From positions 9,794,007-9,858,006 of the forward strand of contig OY811977.1 in assembly GCA_963681505.1 (NCBI GenBank): a DNA stretch of 64,000 bases, read 5' to 3'. The position numbers and the translations under genes were made by a program. Of the stretch, positions 1 to 12,600 are shown in pieces (positions within the stretch are counted from its first letter, which is position 1; the number at the start of each line of letters is the position of its first letter). The notes below the pieces were generated by a model, which had not been told where the DNA came from, did no database searches, and was given only the letters and a program-made list of their open reading frames with translations. The stretch comes from Eunapius fragilis. Taxonomy: Eukaryota; Porifera; Demospongiae; Spongillida; Spongillidae.

Positions 1-375
1 CTGCGACGGATTGGTGCACTTTTGCGGGATCAATCTGTAACAATTTGGTAAGCTACTACGGATTGCTGCACTATCGCCGGATCAATCTGCAACAATTCGC
101 GGCAATTTGGCCCGCTGAGGCAGATTGCTTCACTATGCCGGGATCAATCTGCAACAATTCGGCGCAATTCGGCGCGCTGAGACGGAATGCTGCACTTTCG
201 CAGGATCAATCTGCAATATGTTATTCGGCACAATTCGGCGCGCTGCGACCGATTGCTGAACTTTCTTTGGTTCAATCTGCAAAAATTCAGCACAATTCGG
301 CGCGCTGCGACGGATTCCTGCACTTTCGCAGGATCAATCTGTAACAATTCGGGGTAATTCGGCACGCCGAGACCG
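1..375 (+). repeat. ~62-bp satellite block (62-mer family), plus orientation
   Basis: About six tandem copies of a unit marked by CGGCGCGCTGCGACGGATTG, then TGCACTTTCGCGGGATCAAT, then CTGCAACAATT. Spacing between successive GATCAATCTG cores is 52, 61, 62, 67 and about 60 bp, so length varies by small indels. The final copy stops at GAGACCGATTGCT, where the GGTAGT microsatellite begins. The same family recurs in both orientations up to 41.4 kb. Open frames across it come from the repeat and show no protein family. Confidence 0.9.
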
Positions 376-785
376 ATTGCTTAGTGGTAATGGGATTGGT
401 AGTGGTAGTGGTAGTGGGATTGGTAGTGGGATTGGTAGTGGTAGTGGTAGTGGTAGCGGGATTGGTAGTGGGATTGGTAGTGGGATTGGTAGTGGTAGTG
501 GGATTGGTAGTGGGATTGGTAGTGGGATTGGTAGTGGGATTGGTAGTGGGATTGGTAGTGGTAGTGGTAGTGGTAGTGGGATTGGTAGTGGGATTGGTAG
601 TGGGATTGGTAGTGGGATTGGTATTGGAAATAGTATTGTTAGTGGGATTGGTAGGGGAATTGGTAGTGGTAGTGGTAGTGGGTTTGGTAGTGGTAGTGGT
701 AGTGGGATTGGTAGTAGGATTGGTAGTGGGATTGGTAGTGGTAGTGGGATTGGTAGTGGGATTGGTAGTTGGATTGGTAGTGGGT
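376..785 (+). repeat. GGTAGT/GGGATT microsatellite array
   Basis: Irregular alternation of GGTAGT and GGGATT hexamers, the commonest 12-mer being GGTAGTGGGATT. It starts at TTAGTGGTAATGGG inside a 62-bp monomer and ends at GGTAGTGGGTTCG, where the 52-bp satellite begins. Because the unit is a multiple of three, it reads as Gly-Ser/Ile-Gly-Ser, Val/Leu-rich and, in reverse, Pro-Thr-rich frames; these are artefacts of composition. Confidence 0.9.
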
Positions 786-3700
786 TCGTTTCGACCAATT
801 CCTCCCAATTGCTCCCGCGGGTGCAATTCGGAGGTATTCGTTTGGACCAATTCCTCCCAATTGCTCCCGCGGGAGCAATTGGGAGCAATTCGTTTGGACC
901 TATTCCTACCCATTTCACCCACGGGAGCAATTGGGAGCAATTCGTTTGGACCAATTCCTCCCAATTGCTCGCACGGGAGCAATTGGGAGCAATTCGTTTG
1001 GACCAATTCCTTCGAATTGCTCCGGCGGGAGCAATTCGGAGCAATTCGTTTGGACCAATTCCTACCAATTGCTCCCGCGGAAGGAATTGGGAGCAATTTA
1101 TTTGGATCAATTCCTCCCAATTTCTCCCGCGATGCAATTCGAAGCAATTCGTTTGGACCAATTCCTACCAATTGCTTCTGAGGGTGCAATTCGGAGCAAT
1201 TCGTTTGGACCAATTCCTACCAATTGCTCCCGCGGGAGCAATTCGGAGCAATTCGTTTGGACCAATTTCTGCCAATTGCTTCGGCGGGAGCAATTCGGAG
1301 GAATTCGTTTGGACCAATTCTTCCCAATTGCTCCCGCGGGAGCAATTGGGAGCAATTCGTTTGGACCAATTCCTCCCAATTGCTCCCGCGGGAGCAATTC
1401 GGAGCAATTCGTTTGGACCAATTCCTACCAATTGCTCCCGTGGGAGCAATTCGGAGCAATTCGTTTGGACCAATTCCTACCAATTGCTCCCGCGGGAGCA
1501 ATTCGGAGCAATTCGTTTGGACCAATTCCTCCCAATTGCCCCCGCGGGAGCAATTCTAAGGAATTCGTTTGGACCAATTCCTCCCAATAGTTCCCGTGGG
1601 AGCAATTCGGAGGAATTCGTTTGGACCAATTCCTCCCAATTGCTCCAGCAGGAGCAATTCAGAGCAATTGGTTTGGACCAATTCATCCCAATTGCTCCCG
1701 CGGGAGCAATTCGAAGGAATTCGTTTGGAGAAATTCCTCCCAATTTCTCCCGCGGGAGCAATTCGGAGCAATTCGTTTGGACCAATTCCTCCTAATTGCT
1801 CTCGCGGGAGCAAATCGGAGCAATTCGTTTGGACCAAATCCTACCAATTGCTCCCGCGGGAGCAATTCGAAGCAATTCGGTTGGACCAATTCCTCCCATT
1901 TGCTCCTGCTGGAGCAATTCGGAGGAATTCGTTTGGACCAATTCTTCCCATTTGCTCCCGCGGGAGCATTTGGGAGCAAATCGTTTTGACCAATTCCTCC
2001 CAATTGCTCCCGCGGGAGCAATTCGGAGGAATTCGTTTGGACCAATTCCTCCCAATTGCTCCCGTGGGAGCAATTCGGAGGAATTCGTTTGGAACAATTC
2101 CTCCCAATTGCTCACGCGGGAGCAATTGGGAGCAATTCGTTTGGACCAATTCCTACCCATTTCACCCACGGGAGCAATTGGGAGCAATTTGTTTGGACCA
2201 ATTCCTCCCAATTGCTCCGGCGGGAGCAATTTGGAGGAATTCGTTTGGACCAATTCCTCCCAATTGCTCCGGCGGGAGCAATTCGGAGGAATTCGTTTGG
2301 ACCAATTCCTCCCAATTGCTCCCGCAGGAGCAATTCGGAGGAATTCGCTTGGACCAATTCCTCCAAATTGCTCCCGCGGGAGCAATTGGGAGCAATTCGT
2401 TTGGAGCTATTCCTTCCAATTGCACCGGCGGGTACAATTCGGAGCAATTCGTTTGGACCAATTCCTACCAATTGCTCCCGCGAAAGGCATTGGGAGCAAT
2501 TCATTTGGACCAATTCCTCCCAACTTCTCCCGGGATGCAATTCGAAGCAATTCGTTTGGACCAATTCCTACCAATTGCTTCCGCGGGAGCAATTCGGAGC
2601 AATTCGTTTGGACCAATTCCTACCAATTGCTCCCGCGGGAGCAATTCGGAGGAATTCGTTTGGACCAATTCTTCCCAATTGCTCCCGCGGGAGCAATTGG
2701 GAGCAATTCGTTTCGACCAATTCCTCCCAATTGCTCCCGCGGGAGCAATTCGGAGCAATTCGTTCGGACCAATTCCTACCAATTGCTCCCACGGGAGCAA
2801 TTCGGAGCAATTCGTTTGGACCAATTCCTCCCAATTGCCCCCGCGGGAGCAATTCGGAGGAATTCGTTTGGACCAATTCCTCCCAATTGCTCCCGCTGGA
2901 GCTATTCGGAGGAATTCATTTGGACCAATTCCTCCCAAATGCTCCTGCGGGAGCAATTCGGAGGAATTCGTGGACCAATTCCTCCCAATTGCTCCCGCGG
3001 GAGCAATTCGGAGGAATTCGTTTGGACCAATTCCTCCCAATTCCTCCCGCGAGAGCAATTGGGAGCAATTCGTTTGGACCAATTCCTACCCATTTCACCC
3101 ACGGGAGCAATTGGAAGCAGTTCGTTTGGACCAATTCCTCACAATTGCTCCCACGGGAGGAATTGGGAGCAATTCGTTTGGAGCAATTCCTTCCAATTGC
3201 TCCGGCGAGAGCATTTCGGAGCAATTCGTTTTGACCAATTCCTACCAATTACTTCCGCGGGAGGAATTGATAGCAATTCATTTGGACCAATTCCACCCAA
3301 TTTCTCCCGCGATTCAATTCGAAGCAATTCGATTGGACCAATTCCTACCAATTGCTTCCGCGGGAGCAATTCGGAGCAATTCGTTTGGACCAATTCCTAC
3401 CAATTGCTCCTGCGGGAGCAATTCGGAGCAATTCGTTTGGACCAATTCCTACCAATTGCTCCGGCGGGAGCAATTCGGAGAAATTCGTTAGGACCAATTC
3501 CTCCCAATTGCTCCCGCGTGAGAAATTCGGAGGAATTCGTTTGGACCAATTCCTACCAATTGCTCCCGTGGGAGCAATTCGGAGCAATTCGTTTGGACCA
3601 ATTCCTACCAATTGCTCCCGCGGGAGCAATTCGGAGCAATTCGTTTGGACCAATTCCTACCAATTGTTCTGGCGGGAGCAATTCGGAGCAATTCGTTTGG

Positions 3701-3797
3701 ACCAATTCCTCCCAATTGCTCCCGCTGGAGCAATTCGGAGGAATTCGTTTGGACCTATTCATCCCAATTGCTCCCGCGGGAGCAATTGGGATGAATT
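786..3797 (+). repeat. 52-bp satellite with a 22-bp perfect palindrome
   Basis: Roughly 58 tandem copies of a 52-bp unit: CGTTTGGACCAATTCCTCCC followed by the dyad AATTGCTCCCG/CGGGAGCAATT, then GGGAGCAATT or CGGAGCAATT. Each dyad centre contains a SacII site (CCGCGG). Monomers differ by scattered substitutions, including TACC for TCCC and GGAGG for GGAGC, and a few are truncated. The unit is nearly free of stops in all frames, and 52 is not a multiple of 3, so long frames with a 52-residue period run on both strands. I see no start context, splice signals or domain and treat it as non-coding. The array joins the next satellite at GATGAATTGGTAACCC. Confidence 0.93.
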
Positions 3798-4399
3798 GGT
3801 AACCCATACCAAAGCAGGTATCCTCGGGGTGGCATTTAAAACAGATAGAGGAATGGTTACTGCTATCTACCATGTGTGCAGTGGTTTGCTCATATTGCAT
3901 GTCTCATCAACACCTCGATGCTAAGATAGTCAAAAATTTCCCATAGGAATGTATGGGTGGGAACCTACTTTTGAATCGCTTGGTAAACCCATACCAAAGA
4001 AGGTATCCTCGGGGTGGCATTTAAATCGGATAGAGGAATGGTTACTGCTATCTTCCATGTGTGCAGTGGTTTGCTCATATTGCATGTCTCATCAACACCT
4101 CGATGCTAAGATAGTCAAAAATTTCCCATAGAAATGTATGGTTGGGAACCTACTTTTGAATCGCTTGGTAAACCCAGACCAAAGGAGGTATCCTCGGGGT
4201 GGCATTTAAAACAGATAGTGGAATGGTTACTGCTATCTTCCATGTGTGCAGTGGTTTGCTCATATTGCATGTCTCATCAACACCTCGATGCTAAGATAGT
4301 CAAAAATTTCCCATAGAAATATATGGGTGGGAACCTACTTTTGAATCGCTTGGGTAACCCATACCGAAGCAGGTATCCTCGGGGTGGCATTTAAAACAG

Positions 4400-7300
4400 A
4401 TAGAGGAATGGTTACTGCTATCTTCCATGTGTGCAGTGGTTTGCTCATATTGCATGTCTCATCAACACCTCAATGCTAATATAGTCAAAAATTTCCCATA
4501 GAAAAGTATGGGTGGGAACCTACTTTTGAATCGCTTGGTAAACCAATACCAAAGCAGGTATCCTCGGGGTGGCATATAAAACAGATAGAGGAATGGTTAC
4601 TGCTATCTTTTATGTGTGCAGTGGTTTGCTCATATTGCATGTCTCATCAACACCTCGATGCTAAGATAGTCAATATTTACCATAGAGATGTATGGGTGGT
4701 TTCCCATAGGAATGTATGGGTGGGAACCTACTTTTGAATCGCTTGGGTAACCCATACCGAAGCATGTATCCTCGGGGTGGCATTTAAAACAGATAGAGGA
4801 ATGGTTACTGCTATCTTCCATGTGTGCAGTGGTTTGCTCATATTGCATGTCTCATCAACACCTCAATGCTAATATAGTCAAAAATTTCCCATAGAAAAGT
4901 ATGGGTGGGAACCTACTTTTGAATCGCTTGGTAAACCAATACCAAACAAGGTATCCTCGGGGTGGCATTTAAAACAGATAGAGGAATGGTTACTGCTATC
5001 TTTTATGTGTGCAGTGGTTTGCTCATATTGCATGTCTCATCAACACCTCGATGCTAAGATAGTCAATATTTCCCAAAGAGATGTATGGGTGGTTTCCCAT
5101 AGGAATGTATGGGTGGGAACCTACTTTTGAATCGCTTGGGTAACCCATACCGAAGCAGGTATCCTCGGGGTGGCATTTAAAACAGATAGTGGAATGGTTA
5201 CTGCTATCTTCCATGTGTGCAGTGGTTTGCTCATATTGCATGTCTCATCAACACCTCGATGCTAAGATGGTCAAAAATTTCCGATAGAAATGTATGGGTG
5301 GGAACCTACTTTTGAATCGCTTGGTAAACCAATACCAAACAAGGTATCCTCGGGGTGGCATTTAAAACAGATAGAGGAATGGTTACTGCTATCTTCCATG
5401 TGTGCAGTGGTTTGCTCATATTGCATGTCTCATCAACACCTCAATGCTAATATAGTCAAAAATTTCCCATAGAAAAGTATGGGTGGGAACCTACTTTTGA
5501 ATCGCTTGGTAAACCAATACCAAAGCAGGTATCCTCGGGGTGGCATATAAAACAGATAGAGGAATGGTTACTGCTATCTTTTATGTGTGCAGTGGTTTGC
5601 TCATATTGCATGTCTCATCAACACCTCGATGCTAAGATAGTCAATATTTACCATAGAGATGTATGGGTGGTTTCCCATAGGAATGTATGGGTGGGAACCT
5701 ACTTTTGAATCGCTTGGGTAACCCATACCGAAGCATGTATCCTCGGGGTGGCATTTAAAACAGATAGAGGAATGGTTACTGCTATCTTCCATGTGTGCAG
5801 TGGTTTGCTCATATTGCATGTCTCATCAACACCTCGATGCTAAGATGGTCAAAAATTTCCCATAGAAATGTATGGGTGGGAACCTACTTTTGAATCGCTT
5901 GGTAAACCAATACCAAACAAGGTATCCTCGGGGTGGCATTTAAAACAGATAGAGGAATGGTTACTGCTATCTTTTATGTGTGCAGTGGTTTGCTCATATT
6001 GCATGTCTCATCAACACCTCGATGCTAAGATAGTCAATATTTCCCAAAGAGATGTATGGGTGGTTTCCCATAGGAATGTATGGGTGGGAACCTACTTTTG
6101 AATCGCTTGGGTAACCCATACCGAAGCAGGTATCCTCGGGGTGGCATTTAAAACAGATAGTGGAATGGTTACTGCTATCTTCCATGTGTGCAGTGGTTTG
6201 CTCATATTGCATGTCTCATCAACACCTCGATGCTAAGATGGTCAAAAATTTCCGATAGAAATGTATGGGTGGGAACCTACTTTTGAATCGCTTGGTAAAC
6301 CAATACCAAACAAGGTATCCTCGGGGTGGCATTTAAAACAGATAGAGGAATGGTTACTGCTATCTTCCATGTGTGCAGTGGTTTGCTCATATTGCATGTC
6401 TCATCAACACCTCGATGCTAAGATAGTCAGTATTTCCCATAGAGATGTATGGGTGGTTTCCCATTGGAATGTATGGGTGGGAACCTACTTTTGAATCGCT
6501 TGGGTAACTCATACCGAAGCAGGTATCCTCGGGGTGGCATTTAAAACAGATGGAGGAATGGTTACTGCTATCTTCCATGTGTGCAGTGGTTTGCTCATTT
6601 TGCATGTCTCATCAACACCTCGATGCTAAGATAGTCAAAAATTTCCCATAGAAATGTATGGGTGGGAACCTACTTTTGAATCGCTTGGGTAACCCATACC
6701 GAAGCTGGTATCCTCGGGGTGGCATTTAAACAGATAGAGGAATGGTTACTGCTATCTTCCATGTGTGCAGTGGTTTGCTCATATTGCATGTCTCATCAAC
6801 ACCTCGATGCTAAGATGGTCAAAAATTTCCCATAGAAATGTATGGGTGGGAACCTACTTTTGAATCGCTTGGTAAACCAATACCAAACAAGGTATCCTCG
6901 GGGTGGCATTTAAAACAGATAGAGGAATGGTTACTGCTATCTTCCATGTGTGCAGTGGTTTGCTCATATTGCATGTCTCATCAACACCTCGATGCTAAGA
7001 TAGTCAGTATTTCCCATAGAGATGTATGGGTGGTTTCCCATTGGAATGTATGGGTGGGAACCTACTTTTGAATCGCATGGGTAACTCATACCGAAGCAGG
7101 TATCCTCGGGGTGGCATTTAAAACAGATGGAGGAATGGTTACTGCTATCTTCCATGTGTGCAGTGGTTTGCTCATTATGCATGTCTCATCAACACCTCGA
7201 TGCTAATATAGTCAAAAATTTCCCATAGAAAAGTATGGGTGGGAACCTACTTTTGAATCGCTTAGTAAACCAATACCAAAGCAGGTATCCTCGGGGTGGC

Positions 7301-9645
7301 ATATAAAACAGATAGAGGAATGGTTACTGCTATCTTTTATGTGTGCAGTGGTTTGCTCATATTGCATGTCTCATCAACACCTCGATGCTAAGATAGTCAA
7401 TATTTCCCATAGAGATGTATGGGTGGTTTCCCATAGGAATGTATGGGTGGGAACCTACTTTTGAATCGCTTGGGTAACCCATACCGAAGCAGGTATCCTC
7501 GGGGTGGCATTTAATACAGATAGAGGAATGGTTACTGCTATCTTCCATGTGTGCAGTGGTTTGCTCATATTGCATGTCTCATCAACACCTCGATGCTAAG
7601 ATAGTCAGTATTTCCCATAGAGATGTATGGGTGGGAACCTACTTTTGAATCGCTTGGTAAACCAATACCAAACAAGGTATCCTCGAGGTGGCATTTAAAA
7701 CAGATAGAGGAATGGTTACTGCTATCTTCCATGTGTGCAGAGGTTTGCTCATATTGCATGTCTCATCAACACCTCGATGCTAAGATAGTCAGTATTTCCC
7801 ATAGAGATGTATGGGTGGTTTCCCATTGGAATGTATGGGTGGGAACCTACTTTTGAATCGCTTGGGTAACTCATACCGAAGCAGGTATCCTCGGGGTGGC
7901 ATTTAAAACAGATGGAGGAATGGTTACTGCTATCTTCCATGTGTGCAGTGGTTTGCTCATTTTGCATGTCTCATCAACACCTCGATGCTAAGATAGTCAA
8001 AAATTTCCCATAGAAATGTATGGGTGGGAACCTACTTTTGAATCGCTTGGGTAACCCATACTGAAGCAGGTATCCTCGGGGTGGCATTTAAAACAGATAG
8101 AGGAATGGTTACTGCTATCTTCCATGTGTGCAGTGGTTTGCTCATATTGCATGTCTCATCAACACCTCAATGCTAATATAGTCAAAAATTTCCCATAGAA
8201 AAGTATGGGTGGGAACCTACTTTTGAATCGCTTGGTAAACCAATACCAAAGCAGGTATCCTCGGGGTGGCATATAAAACAGATAGAGGAATGGTTACTGC
8301 TATCTTTTATGTGTGCAGTGGTTTGCTCATATTGCATGTCTCATCAACACCTCAATGCTAAGATAGTCAATATTTCCCATAGAGATGTATGGGTGGTTTC
8401 CCATAGGAATGTATGGGTGGGAACCTACATTTGAATCGCTTGGGTAACCCATACCGAAGCAGGTATGCTCGGGGTGGCATTTAAAACGGATAGAGGAATG
8501 GTTACTACTATCTTCCATGTGTGCAGTGGTTTGCTCATATTGCATGCCTTATCAACACCTCGACGCTAAGATAGTCAAAAATTTCCCATAGAAATGTATG
8601 GGTGGTAACCTACTTTTGAATCGCTTGGTAAACCCATACCAAAGCAGGTATCCTCAGGGTGGCATGTAAAACAGAGAGAGGAATTGTTACTGCTATCTTC
8701 CATGTGTGCAGCGGTTTGCCCATATTGCATGCCTCATCAACACCTCGATGCTAAGATAGTCAAAAATTTCCCATAGAAATGTATTGGTGGGAACCTACGT
8801 ATGAATCGCTTGGTAAACCCATACCAAAGCAGGTATCCTCGGGGTGGCATTTCAAACAGATAGAGGAATGGTTACTGCTATCTTCCATGTGTGCAGTGGT
8901 TTGCTCATATTGCATGCCTCATCAACACCTCGATGCTAAGATAGTCAATGTTTCCCATAGAGATGTATGGGTGGTTTCCCATAGGAATGTATAGGTGGGA
9001 ACCTACTTTTGAATCGCTTGGGTAACCCATAGCGAAGCAGGTATGCTCGGGGTGGCATTTAAAACAGATAGCGGAATGGTCACTGCTATCTTCCATGTGT
9101 GCAGTGGTTTGCTCATATTGCATGTCTCATCAACACCTCGATGCTAAGATAGTCAAAAATTTCCCATAGAAATGTATGGGTGTGAACCTACTTTTGAATT
9201 GCTTGGTAAACCAATACCAAAGCAGGTATCCTCGGGGTGGCATTTAAAACAGATGGAGGAATGGTTACTGCTATCTTTTATATGTGCAGTGGTTTGCTCA
9301 TGTTGCATGTCTCATCAACACCTCGATGCTAAGATAGTCAATATTTCCCATAGAGATGTATGGGTGGTTTCAAATAGGAATGTATAGGTGGGAACCTACT
9401 TTTGAATCGCTTGGGTAACCCATACCGAAGCAGTTATGCTCGGGGTGACATTTAAAACAGATAGTGGAATGGTTACTACTATCTTCCATGTGTGCAGTGA
9501 TTTGCTCATATTGCATGTCTCATCAACACCTCGATGCTAAGATAGTCAAAAATTTCCCATAGAAATGTATGGGTGAGAACCAACTTTTGAATCGCTTGGT
9601 AAACCCATACCAAAGGAGGTATCCTTTGGGTGGCATGTAAAACAG
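4400..9645 (+). repeat. Higher-order unit of the 185-mer array, copy 1 (5,246 bp)
   Basis: A run of monomers including the 393-bp dimers and several variant units recurs 5,246 bp downstream with the same order and the same private variants. Examples are 4,501 versus 9,747, 6,261 versus 11,507 and 9,506 versus 14,752. The first visible differences at the left edge lie near 4,390 and 4,537, so the boundaries are approximate. The near identity implies a recent tandem duplication by unequal exchange, or an assembly duplication. Confidence 0.85.
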
Positions 9646-12600
9646 ATAGAGGAATGGTTACTGCTATCTTCCATGTGTGCAGTGGTTTGCTCATATTGCA
9701 TGTCTCATCAACACCTCAATGCTAATATAGTCAAAAATTTCCCATAGAAAAGTATGGGTGGGAACCTACTTTTGAATCGCTTAGTAAACCAATACCAAAG
9801 CAGGTATCCTCGGGGTGGCATATAAAACAGATAGAGGAATGGTTACTGCTATCTTTTATGTGTGCAGTGGTTTGCTCATATTGCATGTCTCATCAACACC
9901 TCGATGCTAAGATAGTCAATATTTACCATAGAGATGTATGGGTGGTTTCCCATAGGAATGTATGGGTGGGAACCTACTTTTGAATCGCTTGGGTAACCCA
10001 TACCGAAGCATGTATCCTCGGGGTGGCATTTAAAACAGATAGAGGAATGGTTACTGCTATCTTCCATGTGTGCAGTGGTTTGCTCATATTGCATGTCTCA
10101 TCAACACCTCAATGCTAATATAGTCAAAAATTTCCCATAGAAAAGTATGGGTGGGAACCTACTTTTGAATCGCTTGGTAAACCAATACCAAACAAGGTAT
10201 CCTCGGGGTGGCATTTAAAACAGATAGAGGAATGGTTACTGCTATCTTTTATGTGTGCAGTGGTTTGCTCATATTGCATGTCTCATCAACACCTCGATGC
10301 TAAGATAGTCAATATTTCCCAAAGAGATGTATGGGTGGTTTCCCATAGGAATGTATGGGTGGGAACCTACTTTTGAATCGCTTGGGTAACCCATACCGAA
10401 GCAGGTATCCTCGGGGTGGCATTTAAAACAGATAGTGGAATGGTTACTGCTATCTTCCATGTGTGCAGTGGTTTGCTCATATTGCATGTCTCATCAACAC
10501 CTCGATGCTAAGATGGTCAAAAATTTCCGATAGAAATGTATGGGTGGGAACCTACTTTTGAATCGCTTGGTAAACCAATACCAAACAAGGTATCCTCGGG
10601 GTGGCATTTAAAACAGATAGAGGAATGGTTACTGCTATCTTCCATGTGTGCAGTGGTTTGCTCATATTGCATGTCTCATCAACACCTCAATGCTAATATA
10701 GTCAAAAATTTCCCATAGAAAAGTATGGGTGGGAACCTACTTTTGAATCGCTTGGTAAACCAATACCAAAGCAGGTATCCTCGGGGTGGCATATAAAACA
10801 GATAGAGGAATGGTTACTGCTATCTTTTATGTGTGCAGTGGTTTGCTCATATTGCATGTCTCATCAACACCTCGATGCTAAGATAGTCAATATTTACCAT
10901 AGAGATGTATGGGTGGTTTCCCATAGGAATGTATGGGTGGGAACCTACTTTTGAATCGCTTGGGTAACCCATACCGAAGCATGTATCCTCGGGGTGGCAT
11001 TTAAAACAGATAGAGGAATGGTTACTGCTATCTTCCATGTGTGCAGTGGTTTGCTCATATTGCATGTCTCATCAACACCTCGATGCTAAGATGGTCAAAA
11101 ATTTCCCATAGAAATGTATGGGTGGGAACCTACTTTTGAATCGCTTGGTAAACCAATACCAAACAAGGTATCCTCGGGGTGGCATTTAAAACAGATAGAG
11201 GAATGGTTACTGCTATCTTTTATGTGTGCAGTGGTTTGCTCATATTGCATGTCTCATCAACACCTCGATGCTAAGATAGTCAATATTTCCCAAAGAGATG
11301 TATGGGTGGTTTCCCATAGGAATGTATGGGTGGGAACCTACTTTTGAATCGCTTGGGTAACCCATACCGAAGCAGGTATCCTCGGGGTGGCATTTAAAAC
11401 AGATAGTGGAATGGTTACTGCTATCTTCCATGTGTGCAGTGGTTTGCTCATATTGCATGTCTCATCAACACCTCGATGCTAAGATGGTCAAAAATTTCCG
11501 ATAGAAATGTATGGGTGGGAACCTACTTTTGAATCGCTTGGTAAACCAATACCAAACAAGGTATCCTCGGGGTGGCATTTAAAACAGATAGAGGAATGGT
11601 TACTGCTATCTTCCATGTGTGCAGTGGTTTGCTCATATTGCATGTCTCATCAACACCTCGATGCTAAGATAGTCAGTATTTCCCATAGAGATGTATGGGT
11701 GGTTTCCCATTGGAATGTATGGGTGGGAACCTACTTTTGAATCGCTTGGGTAACTCATACCGAAGCAGGTATCCTCGGGGTGGCATTTAAAACAGATGGA
11801 GGAATGGTTACTGCTATCTTCCATGTGTGCAGTGGTTTGCTCATTTTGCATGTCTCATCAACACCTCGATGCTAAGATAGTCAAAAATTTCCCATAGAAA
11901 TGTATGGGTGGGAACCTACTTTTGAATCGCTTGGGTAACCCATACCGAAGCTGGTATCCTCGGGGTGGCATTTAAACAGATAGAGGAATGGTTACTGCTA
12001 TCTTCCATGTGTGCAGTGGTTTGCTCATATTGCATGTCTCATCAACACCTCGATGCTAAGATGGTCAAAAATTTCCCATAGAAATGTATGGGTGGGAACC
12101 TACTTTTGAATCGCTTGGTAAACCAATACCAAACAAGGTATCCTCGGGGTGGCATTTAAAACAGATAGAGGAATGGTTACTGCTATCTTCCATGTGTGCA
12201 GTGGTTTGCTCATATTGCATGTCTCATCAACACCTCGATGCTAAGATAGTCAGTATTTCCCATAGAGATGTATGGGTGGTTTCCCATTGGAATGTATGGG
12301 TGGGAACCTACTTTTGAATCGCATGGGTAACTCATACCGAAGCAGGTATCCTCGGGGTGGCATTTAAAACAGATGGAGGAATGGTTACTGCTATCTTCCA
12401 TGTGTGCAGTGGTTTGCTCATTATGCATGTCTCATCAACACCTCGATGCTAATATAGTCAAAAATTTCCCATAGAAAAGTATGGGTGGGAACCTACTTTT
12501 GAATCGCTTAGTAAACCAATACCAAAGCAGGTATCCTCGGGGTGGCATATAAAACAGATAGAGGAATGGTTACTGCTATCTTTTATGTGTGCAGTGGTTT

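Noticed and set aside
377..3802. Several overlapping open frames of 190-670 codons
   Set aside because: They arise from stop-free 52-bp and hexamer repeats, occur in competing registers and on both strands, and show no protein family or gene signals.
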